Made by a program: the position numbers and the translations under genes. The notes beneath the pieces were generated by a model. It did no database searches. It was not told the DNA's origin and worked only from the letters and a program-made list of their open reading frames with translations. From PUPG01 sp964463915 (GTDB taxonomy: Bacteria > Bacteroidota > Bacteroidia > Bacteroidales > UBA7960), in NCBI GenBank assembly GCA_964463915.1, contig CAYXEH010000007.1, forward strand, positions 1 to 64,000: DNA of 64,000 bases, read 5' to 3'. Within the stretch, counting starts at the first letter, position 1; each line of letters begins with the position of its first letter. Shown piece by piece: positions 8,506 to 15,596 of the stretch.

Positions 8506-9123
8506 ATGATACAGGTCGAACTATCGGGCACAGGCAAGAAATTCCAGGGGAAATGGGTATTCAGGGGCATCGAACTGCAGATCGGCCCGGAAGAGAGGCA
8601 GGTCATTGCAGGGAAAAACGGCAGCGGAAAATCGACGCTGCTGCAAATGATTGCCGGATTCCGTACTCCCTCTGAAGGAAACATTGCCTGGTTCCTGGAA
8701 AACCGACCATTGCAACCTGATTTGATTTACAGATACGTGGCAATGGCCGCTCCCGGTCTTGAGCCAACCGAAGAGTTCACTTTCCCGGAACTGATTGCCT
8801 TTCACCAACGCTTTAAGCCTTTCCCGGGAAATCCGGACATTGATCACATCCTTGAAATCGCCGGACTTACAGCAAGCCGCAACAAGGCCATCAAATATTT
8901 TTCTTCAGGGATGCGGCAGCGTGTCAAGCTGGTAACGGCACTGATGCCCTTATCCGGCCTGGTCCTCCTGGACGAACCCTGCACGAACCTTGACAGGGAT
9001 TCAAGGAAGTGGTACAAAGACCTTTTGGAACAGTATGGCAGGGGGAAGACAATCGTTATCGCCTCCAATCATAATCCTGAAGAATATGAGCCGGACGACC
9101 CTGTGACTGAATTATCAGCTTAA
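8506..9123 (+). CDS. ccmA: CcmA-like ABC transporter ATPase
   Basis: 205 aa, the usual size for CcmA, the ATPase of the heme-handling CcmABCDE complex. Walker A AGKNGSGKSTLL is near residue 36, the ABC signature FSSGMRQRVKL near 128 and Walker B VLLDEPCTNLD near 150. It starts 9 nt after lpxA and is transcribed with the lpx genes. The ccmA call rests on size and on the ccmB-C-D-E operon 0.8 kb away, converging from the other strand without its own ATPase. An ATPase for another small transporter remains possible. Confidence 0.68.
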   Translation: MIQVELSGTGKKFQGKWVFRGIELQIGPEERQVIAGKNGSGKSTLLQMIAGFRTPSEGNIAWFLENRPLQPDLIYRYVAMAAPGLEPTEEFTFPELIAFHQRFKPFPGNPDIDHILEIAGLTASRNKAIKYFSSGMRQRVKLVTALMPLSGLVLLDEPCTNLDRDSRKWYKDLLEQYGRGKTIVIASNHNPEEYEPDDPVTELSA

Positions 9124-9261
9124 CCCCCGGAGCCCTGTTCGGTAAGATAAAACCAGGTATGGCCTGATGCCCGGATTATCAATCTGATAGGTCAGCTTAT
9201 TATTCAGCATATACAGGGTCCGGTTACCGGAAATATGGCAGTCAAAGTGGGATTTTTTTAT

Positions 9262-9269
9262 TATTTTTG
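9262..9269 (+). promoter_or_regulatory. Candidate promoter -7 element for efp
   Basis: TATTTTTG matches TAnnTTTG, 39 nt before the efp start, in an AT-rich stretch. The -33 box is not clear. Confidence 0.45.
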
Positions 9270-9308
9270 TCCCGTTTTTTACACAATACTGTTGATTAAT
9301 ACCAGCTT

Positions 9309-9872
9309 ATGGCAACAACATCAGATTTCAGAAATGGCTTGTGCCTGGAAATGAATAACGAACTATACACCATCGTTGACTTCCAGCATGTGAAACCAGG
9401 TAAGGGAGGCGCGTTTGTGCGCACCAAATTAAAAAACCTGAAAACAGGAAAGGTACTGCCCCATACATTCAATGCGGGTGTCAAGGTCAATGTGGCTCGT
9501 GTAGAACGCCGGCCTTACCAGTTTCTGTACAAAGATGACCTGGGTTATCATTTCATGCACACCTCAGATTTTGAACAGGTAAGCATTGAAGAACATCTGA
9601 TTGATGCTCCCGAGCTGCTTAAAGAAGGGCAGGAAGTGGAAATCATGTATCATGCAGATACTGAAACCCCCCTGAGTGTTGATCTCCCACCATTTGTGGA
9701 ATTGGAAATTACTTACACAGAGCCTGGAGTCAAAGGTGATACCGCCACCAATACGCTGAAGGCCGCCACCGTAGAAACCGGTGCCACCATAAACGTTCCG
9801 CTGTTTATTGATACAGGTGAAAAAATCAAGGTGGATACCCGTACAAAAGCTTACGCAGAACGGGTGAAGTAG
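9309..9872 (+). CDS. efp: Translation elongation factor P
   Basis: 187 aa, standard length. EF-P binds between the P and E sites and rescues ribosomes stalled on consecutive prolines. Three beta-barrel domains are expected: KOW-like (1-65), OB (66-128) and a C-terminal OB ending at RTKAYAERVK. The tip loop KPGKGGAF places Lys32 where EF-P is often modified; no modification gene (epmA/B or earP) is seen here. The gene stands alone, with its stop 12 nt from the stop of convergent ccmE. Confidence 0.97.
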   Translation: MATTSDFRNGLCLEMNNELYTIVDFQHVKPGKGGAFVRTKLKNLKTGKVLPHTFNAGVKVNVARVERRPYQFLYKDDLGYHFMHTSDFEQVSIEEHLIDAPELLKEGQEVEIMYHADTETPLSVDLPPFVELEITYTEPGVKGDTATNTLKAATVETGATINVPLFIDTGEKIKVDTRTKAYAERVK

Positions 9873-9884
9873 CCTTCTCAGTAT

Positions 9885-10298
9885 TTAGTCAAATTCATAC
9901 TCCTGCGGACCCTCCCGGTCATCAATGCCTCCGGGATTGTATTTGGAAGGGCACTTAAGTAACAAGCTGCCTGCTACAAAACGATCTCCTTCATATTTCC
10001 CGATCAGGACCACTTCATCAGATTGTTCAAAATCCCGGGGTTTGCCGCCAAAAAACAATACCCCGGCTTCTTCATTGTCGCTATCACGCATCGTAAAAGT
10101 GAGTGTAAGGGCATTGTCTTTGACCTCTTCTTTTATGGGCTTGGTCTTCACCAGCTCTCCGATGATATGAAATTCCCGGCCGGGATTTGCCCGGGCCTCT
10201 GCAAACACCGCATAGGTGTCAGCCTGATATACCGTCCCGATAATGGCACCCAGAGCGATGGCTATGAAAATCAGCCCAATTACATGTGACCTTCTCAT
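9885..10298 (-). CDS. ccmE: Cytochrome c maturation heme chaperone CcmE, Cys variant
   Basis: 137 aa. CcmE is a membrane-anchored periplasmic chaperone that carries heme from CcmABCD to the lyase. The N-terminal anchor (HVIGLIFIAIALGAIIG, 5-21) is followed by an OB-fold. The conserved heme-attachment motif HxxxY is here CPSKY (Cys116-Tyr120), so Cys replaces the canonical His; the codon TGC is at 9951-9953. CcmE proteins with CxxxY are known from a variant System I described in Desulfovibrio and some archaea. The start overlaps the stop of ccmD (ATGA), indicating translational coupling. Confidence 0.9.
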   Translation of the reverse strand: MRRSHVIGLIFIAIALGAIIGTVYQADTYAVFAEARANPGREFHIIGELVKTKPIKEEVKDNALTLTFTMRDSDNEEAGVLFFGGKPRDFEQSDEVVLIGKYEGDRFVAGSLLLKCPSKYNPGGIDDREGPQEYEFD

Positions 10299-10456
10299 AG
10301 GCTCATTTTTCCTTTCTTCCTCGAGTCTTCCTCGAGTTGTTTCAATTTCTTCTCTGAGGCCCTGATACGCTTTTCCAGGTAAAACAGAAAGGCCGTGATG
10401 CCCAAAAATATAATTATCAGCAATAAAGCAACCACTAAAATTTTTCCTTCAGCCAT
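10295..10456 (-). CDS. ccmD: CcmD-like small membrane protein
   Basis: 53 aa. A single N-terminal membrane segment (ILVVALLLIIIFLGITAFLFYL, roughly 6-27) is followed by a basic, coiled-coil-like tail (EKRIRASEKKLKQLEEDSRKK), the layout expected of CcmD, which stabilises the CcmABC-CcmE complex. It lies between ccmC (12 nt upstream) and ccmE (4-nt overlap), the position of ccmD in other bacteria. The call rests on position, size and topology, because CcmD sequence is poorly conserved. Confidence 0.8.
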   Translation of the reverse strand: MAEGKILVVALLLIIIFLGITAFLFYLEKRIRASEKKLKQLEEDSRKKGKMSL

Positions 10457-10468
10457 GCGTCCCGTTGG

Positions 10469-11152
10469 TTAGGTGTTATGGAGTGCAGAAATTCTATCTT
10501 CAATTCGACTGCTCCTGTACAAAAGTGAATACAGCCACCAGGCCATGATAAACCATCCGATCATGGCCGGGAAGAAAACCTTTCTCATTTCAGGGGCGAG
10601 GTCACCCACCGAAAGAGCCGGGTTGCCTTCCGCCCCGGGGTGAATAGATGCAGCTCCCATCCGGGGAATGATCATGACAAACACAAAAAACAGTACAAAA
10701 GCAAATATGTTGTAGACAGCCGCCAGCCGTCCTCTTTTGTCTTCCTCTTCCACTGAGCTTCTTAAAACCATGTATGCCAGGTAGACAAGCATACCCAGGG
10801 CAACTCCATTGAGTTTCGGATCATTGACCCAGAAAGCCCCCCAGGTAAATTTGGCCCAGATCATTCCTGTAATCAGACCCAGGATTCCGAACAGCAGCCC
10901 TGTCCGGACTGCTGCCAGGGCTTTCATGTCATCTTCGGGAAGCCGGTAAAGCAAAAAACGGATGCTGAACCCCAGGGCTACAAGCAGGATGAATAACATC
11001 CCAAACCACATCCCCACATGGAAATAGATATTGCGGATACTTTGCTGGATAACGGGCAGGGCGGGAACCTCAAACAAAAAGCCGCCGGCGATCACATAAA
11101 CAATCAGTATCATTCCGGCAATTTTCCATCCTCGATGTGATATATGTTTCAT
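10469..11152 (-). CDS. ccmC: Cytochrome c maturation membrane protein CcmC
   Basis: 227 aa with about six membrane helices. CcmC presents heme to CcmE at the outer face of the cytoplasmic membrane. The tryptophan-rich heme-handling loop is WGAFWVNDPKLN near residues 108-119, related to the family WWD motif but with Asn where many members have Trp. Two His residues flanking such loops normally ligate heme; candidates are the His in NIYFHVGMW near 45 and the one in ASIHPGAEG near 172. It starts 10 nt after ccmB. Confidence 0.9.
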   Translation of the reverse strand: MKHISHRGWKIAGMILIVYVIAGGFLFEVPALPVIQQSIRNIYFHVGMWFGMLFILLVALGFSIRFLLYRLPEDDMKALAAVRTGLLFGILGLITGMIWAKFTWGAFWVNDPKLNGVALGMLVYLAYMVLRSSVEEEDKRGRLAAVYNIFAFVLFFVFVMIIPRMGAASIHPGAEGNPALSVGDLAPEMRKVFFPAMIGWFIMAWWLYSLLYRSSRIEDRISALHNT

Positions 11153-11162
11153 GCCTAAAGAG

Positions 11163-11822
11163 TTATTCTTTCCAAATATAAGGAAATAACAAGTTGGAAA
11201 GAATAAATGTGATGAGAATCAGTGACAGCAGTATCACCAGATCAGGAGACGCTGTAGCAAAAGAGGCGCCTTCCAGGGCCAGTTCAGAAACCCTTATCAG
11301 CACCAGCAGTAGGGGGAGAACCAGGGGAAAACCCAGGATGGCCATCAGGGTAAAATTGTTACGGCTTCTTGAGGCAATGGCAGAGATCAATGTCAGTACC
11401 GCGGCGAAAGCACTCGTTCCAAGGACCATATTGACCAGAAACAAACTGAAGGACGCAATGGGATTCCCCATAAACATCATGAACACGAACAAACCGGCCA
11501 GCCCAAGGACTGTCATCAACAATGCATTATAGAAAATTTTGGCATTGATCACTCCCCGTGCACTGATCAGGGTATAATAATACAAGTGCTGGCTTTCATT
11601 TTCCTGCAAAAAACTTTTCTGAATGGCATTTATGGCAGCAAACAATAAGATAAGCCAAAAAAGGGCATTCCAGGTCCGGAGATCTGCCAGTCCGTCAAAT
11701 GCCAGGTAAGCCACAAATACGGTTGAAACGAGATATAACACTACTCCGCCAATGGTGGCTCGCTGCCGCCACTCCAGGATCAGATCTTTTTGAATAAACG
11801 CCTTTACCTCGAAGAATTGCAT
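11163..11822 (-). CDS. ccmB: Heme exporter subunit CcmB
   Basis: 219 aa, six predicted membrane helices, first gene of the ccmB-C-D-E operon. CcmB is the membrane partner of CcmA. The N terminus (VKAFIQKDLILEWRQR) resembles the cytoplasmic elbow helix seen in CcmB and related ABC-2 permeases, followed by hydrophobic segments at about 25-45, 50-70, 95-120, 125-155, 160-180 and 195-215. No ccmA lies on this strand; the probable ATPase is at 8506-9123. A tRNA-His with its terminator lies just upstream. Confidence 0.88.
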   Translation of the reverse strand: MQFFEVKAFIQKDLILEWRQRATIGGVVLYLVSTVFVAYLAFDGLADLRTWNALFWLILLFAAINAIQKSFLQENESQHLYYYTLISARGVINAKIFYNALLMTVLGLAGLFVFMMFMGNPIASFSLFLVNMVLGTSAFAAVLTLISAIASRSRNNFTLMAILGFPLVLPLLLVLIRVSELALEGASFATASPDLVILLSLILITFILSNLLFPYIWKE

Positions 11823-11875
11823 GCGCTGATTTGTGGATTACTCAGGCAAAGTTAATCCAAATAAGGAAAGGCCTA

Positions 11876-11903
11876 CAAAAAAAGCCCTCCGTTTGGAGGG
11901 CTT
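11876..11903 (-). terminator. Rho-independent terminator of tRNA-His
   Basis: On the minus strand a perfect stem AAGCCCTCC / GGAGGGCTT with loop AAAC is followed by seven T, four bases after the tRNA 3' end. Confidence 0.9.
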
Positions 11904-11907
11904 GGAG

Positions 11908-11982
11908 GGTGACTAATGGGATTCGAACCCACGACCCCCAGAACCACAATCTGGTGCTCTAACCGGCTGAGCTATAGTCACC
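11908..11982 (-). tRNA. tRNA-His (GTG)
   Basis: 75 nt. An 8-bp acceptor stem GGTGACTA / TAGTCACC includes the G-1:C73 pair that marks tRNA-His. The anticodon loop TTGTGGT gives GTG. No CCA is encoded, unlike the tRNA-Lys genes. A matching promoter and terminator flank it. Confidence 0.97.
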
Positions 11983-11997
11983 GTTTAATTGCGAGTG

Positions 11998-12029
11998 CAA
12001 ATATACATTATTTTTACGACATTTGTCAA
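11998..12029 (-). promoter_or_regulatory. Promoter of tRNA-His (TTGACA ... TATATTTG)
   Basis: On the minus strand TTG (in TTGACA, 12024-12029) is followed after 21 bases by TATATTTG (11998-12005), matching both boxes of the Bacteroidota consensus. The tRNA begins 15 nt downstream. Confidence 0.75.
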
Positions 12030-12065
12030 CGTATACAGAGAAAATTATTATCCGACACAAAGCCG

Positions 12066-13307
12066 ATGAAACCACCTCCTAAACCCAGATCTGTGCTGGT
12101 GATTCCATCCTGGTATCCACCCCGGGGAGGGGAATTTTTCCGTGACCATGCCAGGGCCCTGGCAACTTCCGGAATGGAGGTAGCGGTCGTGTCTCTTGAC
12201 CGGATCAGCCTGAAACATGATCCATCCATATTATGGAAGGGGAAAAACATATCTTTCGGGTATGACGATGGCATCAGGGAGTACAGCACCCCCTGCCCCA
12301 TTATCCCCTTCGTTGAAAAACCCAATGCACGTTTGTGGATCCGGAGGATGAAGCATCTGGGTCTTCAATACATAGAGAAACATGGAAGACCTGAGGTGAT
12401 TCAGGCACACAGCAGTATCTGGGCCGGTGTGGCCGCCGCTGCAATCAAACAGCATACCGGAATTCCTTACGTGCTTACCGAGCACAGGGGACGATTTGTA
12501 AGTCACAACCCCCGGGCCGGTGCACTGTTCAGAGACTGGCACTACCCGCTGATCAGGGAAGCCTTCGCAAATGCCGATAAAATTGTTACAGTGAGTGGCG
12601 CCCTGAATGAAAAGATTACCAATATTTCAGCTGTGGCGAAAGAGGATATCATGACCATTCCCAACCTGACAGACACCAGTTTCTTCCAGGTCAGGCCGGG
12701 TATTCAACCATCCGGGCCATTCACCTTTTTTTCCCTTGCCCACCTGGTACCGGAAAAGGGAATGCACACACTGATTAACGCAGTAAAAATACTGAAACAA
12801 AACAACCAGGATATCCGGTTGATCATAGGAGGAGACGGAACCGAACGTGAATCTTTAAAAGGAGCCGTCAACGACGCATCCCTTGATCAGGTTGTCCAGT
12901 TTACCGGCGGGCTTTCCAGGGACAAAGTAAAGGAATGGTTGCAACAATCCCACGCATTCGTGCTACCCAGCCACTTCGAAGCATTCGGGGTGGTATTAAT
13001 TGAAGCAATGGCGTGCGGTCTTCCAGTGGTTGCCACCCGCTCTGGCGGACCGGAATACATTGTTAATGACAAAACAGGCATCCTTGTTAATCCGAACGAT
13101 GCCGCTGCCCTGGCAACAGCCATGAGAAGAGTGATTGAAGAGATTGGGAATTACGATCAGGCACAGATCAGCCAATATGCCACCGAAAAGTTCAGCCCCG
13201 GAGTCGTGGCAGCTCAGTATGCGGCACTCTATGAACAGGTAGTGGAAAACAATAACACATCTCTGCAAAACCGGCCGGATACAACCTCCGGCTCCGCATC
13301 AGACTAA
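12066..13307 (+). CDS. GT4-family glycosyltransferase
   Basis: 413 aa from the ATG at 12066. The frame is open further upstream, but that part reads the complement of tRNA-His and is an artefact. GT-B fold: the N-terminal domain opens with VLVIPSWYPPRGGEFFRDH, and the C-terminal domain has the nucleotide-sugar site LVPEKGMHTLINA and the acidic motif HFEAFGVVLIEAMACGLPVVAT typical of retaining GT4 enzymes. It probably transfers a sugar to a surface glycan; donor and acceptor cannot be told. The asparagine-synthetase-like gene starts 23 nt downstream, so the two are probably one unit. Confidence 0.88.
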   Translation: MKPPPKPRSVLVIPSWYPPRGGEFFRDHARALATSGMEVAVVSLDRISLKHDPSILWKGKNISFGYDDGIREYSTPCPIIPFVEKPNARLWIRRMKHLGLQYIEKHGRPEVIQAHSSIWAGVAAAAIKQHTGIPYVLTEHRGRFVSHNPRAGALFRDWHYPLIREAFANADKIVTVSGALNEKITNISAVAKEDIMTIPNLTDTSFFQVRPGIQPSGPFTFFSLAHLVPEKGMHTLINAVKILKQNNQDIRLIIGGDGTERESLKGAVNDASLDQVVQFTGGLSRDKVKEWLQQSHAFVLPSHFEAFGVVLIEAMACGLPVVATRSGGPEYIVNDKTGILVNPNDAAALATAMRRVIEEIGNYDQAQISQYATEKFSPGVVAAQYAALYEQVVENNNTSLQNRPDTTSGSASD

Positions 13308-13330
13308 ACACCGCATCTAAACCGCCATTT

Positions 13331-14962
13331 ATGGTTCAGCCCATTTTGACATACAACGATGGATTTCAATGGATAAAGGCCGGCAGGGTTTCCTTTAAGG
13401 GGTATTTTTTTGATCCCGGAGGCAGATTCATGACGGGAGCGTCCGCGGCCAGGGCATTTGAAAATGTGGAATCCATGGAGCAACTCTCGGGGTTCCTGAA
13501 ACACATTGACGGGGCCTACTCTGTGATCATCCGGACGGCATCCGGGCTACTCGCCGGTGTGGATCCCATGCGGATGTTTCCCCTTTTTTATAGGTTGGTT
13601 GGCCAGCAGTGGCATCTATCTGATTCGGCGGAAGCACTATTGGGAAGCGTAAGACCTTCTGAACTACAGGGGAAAGTCCTTCCCGAGTTCTTATCGGCGG
13701 GGTTCGTCATGGGCAAAGATACCCTGGTGCCCGGCATTCAAAAAACCAATGCCGCGGAGGTACTCCTGTTCAACGATGCTGAAGAACCATTACATCATAC
13801 CTATTCCTATTTTCTCCCGGAACATTTCTTTGACAGTTCAGCTCCTGTCCTGAAAGAGGAACTGCATCATTTACTTCAGGGCTTATCCCGCCGCATCATT
13901 GAATCACTTCAGGGGCGCACGGCCATTGTACCGCTCAGCGGAGGATATGACTCCAGGCTGATCGCCTGTATGCTTAAAATGCAGGGATATGAGAGAGTCG
14001 TCTGCATGACCTATGGCAGACCAAACAAAGAATCCAGGATCAGCCGGCGCGTGGCAGAACAACTGGGATACCGGTGGGAGTTCGTGGATTACACCGACAT
14101 CCCCGCAAAGGGGCTGACAGATGATCCCGTATTCCTGGCCTGGGCAGGTTATTCAGGCAACCTTTCATCCATGCCCTACCTGCAGGATTATTTTGCGGTC
14201 AAAACCCTGAAAGAAAACAACCTGATCCCTGAAGACAGCGTTTTTTTGCCCGGTCACACGGGAGACTATCTTGCAGGGAGCTATACCGAAAAAACAATCC
14301 GTATCAGACGGCATAAAACGCAAAGAACCCAAAGACTGCTCAATGGATACTTCCGGTTCTTCCCCCTGCAGAAGAAGCAGAAAGAAATGATTCTCGGAAG
14401 ACTAAGAGAATGGTTTGAGGACTATCAACCCCCGGCCGGGGCAATTGATGAACACTATGATGTTTTGACCGAAGACTGGGATCTGAAGGAAAAATTTTCC
14501 TCCTTTGTATTCAACTCTGCGGGGGTATTCCCATTTTTCGGATACGAATTCCGCTTGCCACTGTGGGACAAGCAATTCCGCGAGTTTTTCAGAAAGGTTC
14601 CGTTTTCACTCCGCTCCCACAAAAAATTATATAATGAAGTGCTGGAAGAAAGATATTTCATCCCCATGAAGGTGCATTATCACAGGGAGGAGATCAGTGA
14701 AACTCCAAATCGCCTTAGGATACAACGAATCAAAGACATTTTGCGACCACTGGTGCCAGGAGGGGTCAGGCACAAACGCATGGCTGAACGCGATTACCTG
14801 TGTTACGAACGTTTTACTTTGCCCATGAGGAAGTCACTGGAGCAAAAAGGAAGGCACTTGCCGGGTCAACTGAACAGTTTCAACGCCATCATTACCCATT
14901 GGTATGCAGATCGCACGCAAGAGATGGTCAGTCGCCAACCTGCCCCTGGAAGTCCTGAATGA
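13331..14962 (+). CDS. Asparagine-synthetase-like amidotransferase lacking the catalytic Cys
   Basis: 543 aa. The C-terminal half is an asparagine-synthetase-type ATP-pyrophosphatase with PP-loop PLSGGYDSRL (203-208 SGGYDS) and the later GHTGDYLAG segment. The N-terminal half looks like a reduced class II glutaminase (DGAYSVIIR, GVDPMRMFPLFY), but the protein begins MVQPIL, so the nucleophilic Cys2 is absent. Such proteins often sit in polysaccharide clusters and adenylate a carboxylate for amide formation with an unknown amine. It follows a GT4 gene and overlaps the 3' end of the convergent thioredoxin-like gene by 35 nt. True asparagine synthesis from glutamine looks unlikely. Confidence 0.78.
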   Translation: MVQPILTYNDGFQWIKAGRVSFKGYFFDPGGRFMTGASAARAFENVESMEQLSGFLKHIDGAYSVIIRTASGLLAGVDPMRMFPLFYRLVGQQWHLSDSAEALLGSVRPSELQGKVLPEFLSAGFVMGKDTLVPGIQKTNAAEVLLFNDAEEPLHHTYSYFLPEHFFDSSAPVLKEELHHLLQGLSRRIIESLQGRTAIVPLSGGYDSRLIACMLKMQGYERVVCMTYGRPNKESRISRRVAEQLGYRWEFVDYTDIPAKGLTDDPVFLAWAGYSGNLSSMPYLQDYFAVKTLKENNLIPEDSVFLPGHTGDYLAGSYTEKTIRIRRHKTQRTQRLLNGYFRFFPLQKKQKEMILGRLREWFEDYQPPAGAIDEHYDVLTEDWDLKEKFSSFVFNSAGVFPFFGYEFRLPLWDKQFREFFRKVPFSLRSHKKLYNEVLEERYFIPMKVHYHREEISETPNRLRIQRIKDILRPLVPGGVRHKRMAERDYLCYERFTLPMRKSLEQKGRHLPGQLNSFNAIITHWYADRTQEMVSRQPAPGSPE

Positions 14963-15488
14963 ACGTTTCCAGGTCATTGGTTTCTTTATACACCCCCTCG
15001 TTGAAAAAATACAATACCGCCTCCATGCTGGCCGGAGGCCGGAATCCCGGAATTGCAGTAAGGAGTTCAACGTTTTCGTCAAAAAAAACAATGGAAGGAT
15101 AGCTCATACGTCCCTGCAAAAGGGCAATGGCAAAATCATGGGTCGGACGACGATCTTCAAGGTTATTGTTTTCATAAACTGTGCCCCGGAACTCAATGGA
15201 TCCCTCCTGTTCAGCATTCAGTTTCACGGGGTAAAAATTGTCGTTCAGGTAGGAAGCAATAACGGGATGTGAAAAAGTTTCATTATCCATTTGACGGCAA
15301 AATCCACACCAGTCGGTATAAACCTCCACAAATATCATACGGGGCTCCGATTCGGCATTCTCCACCGCTTCTTCCATACTCATCCAGTTAACCTCTCCAT
15401 CCTGCGGACCTGAAGCACCGAAAACCCGGCCAAGAAGGACAATAAGCATAAAGGCAAAAGAAATATTTTTTAGTAATTGCATAGCCAT
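14928..15488 (-). CDS. Exported thioredoxin-fold protein (WCGFC)
   Basis: 186 aa. An N-terminal hydrophobic segment (MQLLKNISFAFMLIVLLGRVFG) looks like a signal peptide or anchor. The thioredoxin-like domain has active site VYTDWCGFCRQMDNETF near residue 60 and the cis-Pro segment MSYPSIVFFDE near 130. It resembles the thioredoxin-7 / DUF255-like group, likely a periplasmic disulfide reductase or isomerase. A role as the reductant for apocytochrome c is possible given the ccm genes 3 kb away, but that is inference. Two ATGs (15488, 15482) are equally good starts. Confidence 0.83.
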   Translation of the reverse strand: MAMQLLKNISFAFMLIVLLGRVFGASGPQDGEVNWMSMEEAVENAESEPRMIFVEVYTDWCGFCRQMDNETFSHPVIASYLNDNFYPVKLNAEQEGSIEFRGTVYENNNLEDRRPTHDFAIALLQGRMSYPSIVFFDENVELLTAIPGFRPPASMEAVLYFFNEGVYKETNDLETFIQDFQGQVGD

Positions 15489-15510
15489 CAGCGTTTAAAT
15501 TTATGTAGTG

Positions 15511-15518
15511 CAAAGATA
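15511..15518 (-). promoter_or_regulatory. Candidate promoter -7 element for the thioredoxin-like gene
   Basis: TATCTTTG on the minus strand, an exact TAnnTTTG match, 23 nt before the start. No TTG at -33. Confidence 0.5.
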
Positions 15519-15573
15519 CGCTAGTTTGGTCATTACCCGAATAACTCAACAAGGGGAAATCCGGATTGTTTGC

Positions 15574-15581
15574 TAAATTTG
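15574..15581 (+). promoter_or_regulatory. Candidate promoter -7 element for the OppC-like permease
   Basis: TAAATTTG matches TAnnTTTG. Transcription would begin near 15588, which argues against the upstream TTG at 15570 as the translation start. Confidence 0.45.
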
Positions 15582-15596
15582 CCCATCTTTACCGCT

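Noticed and set aside
11916..12065. In-frame N-terminal extension of the GT4 glycosyltransferase
   Set aside because: It is the complement of tRNA-His, a well-known source of false N termini. The ATG at 12066 gives the normal family start.
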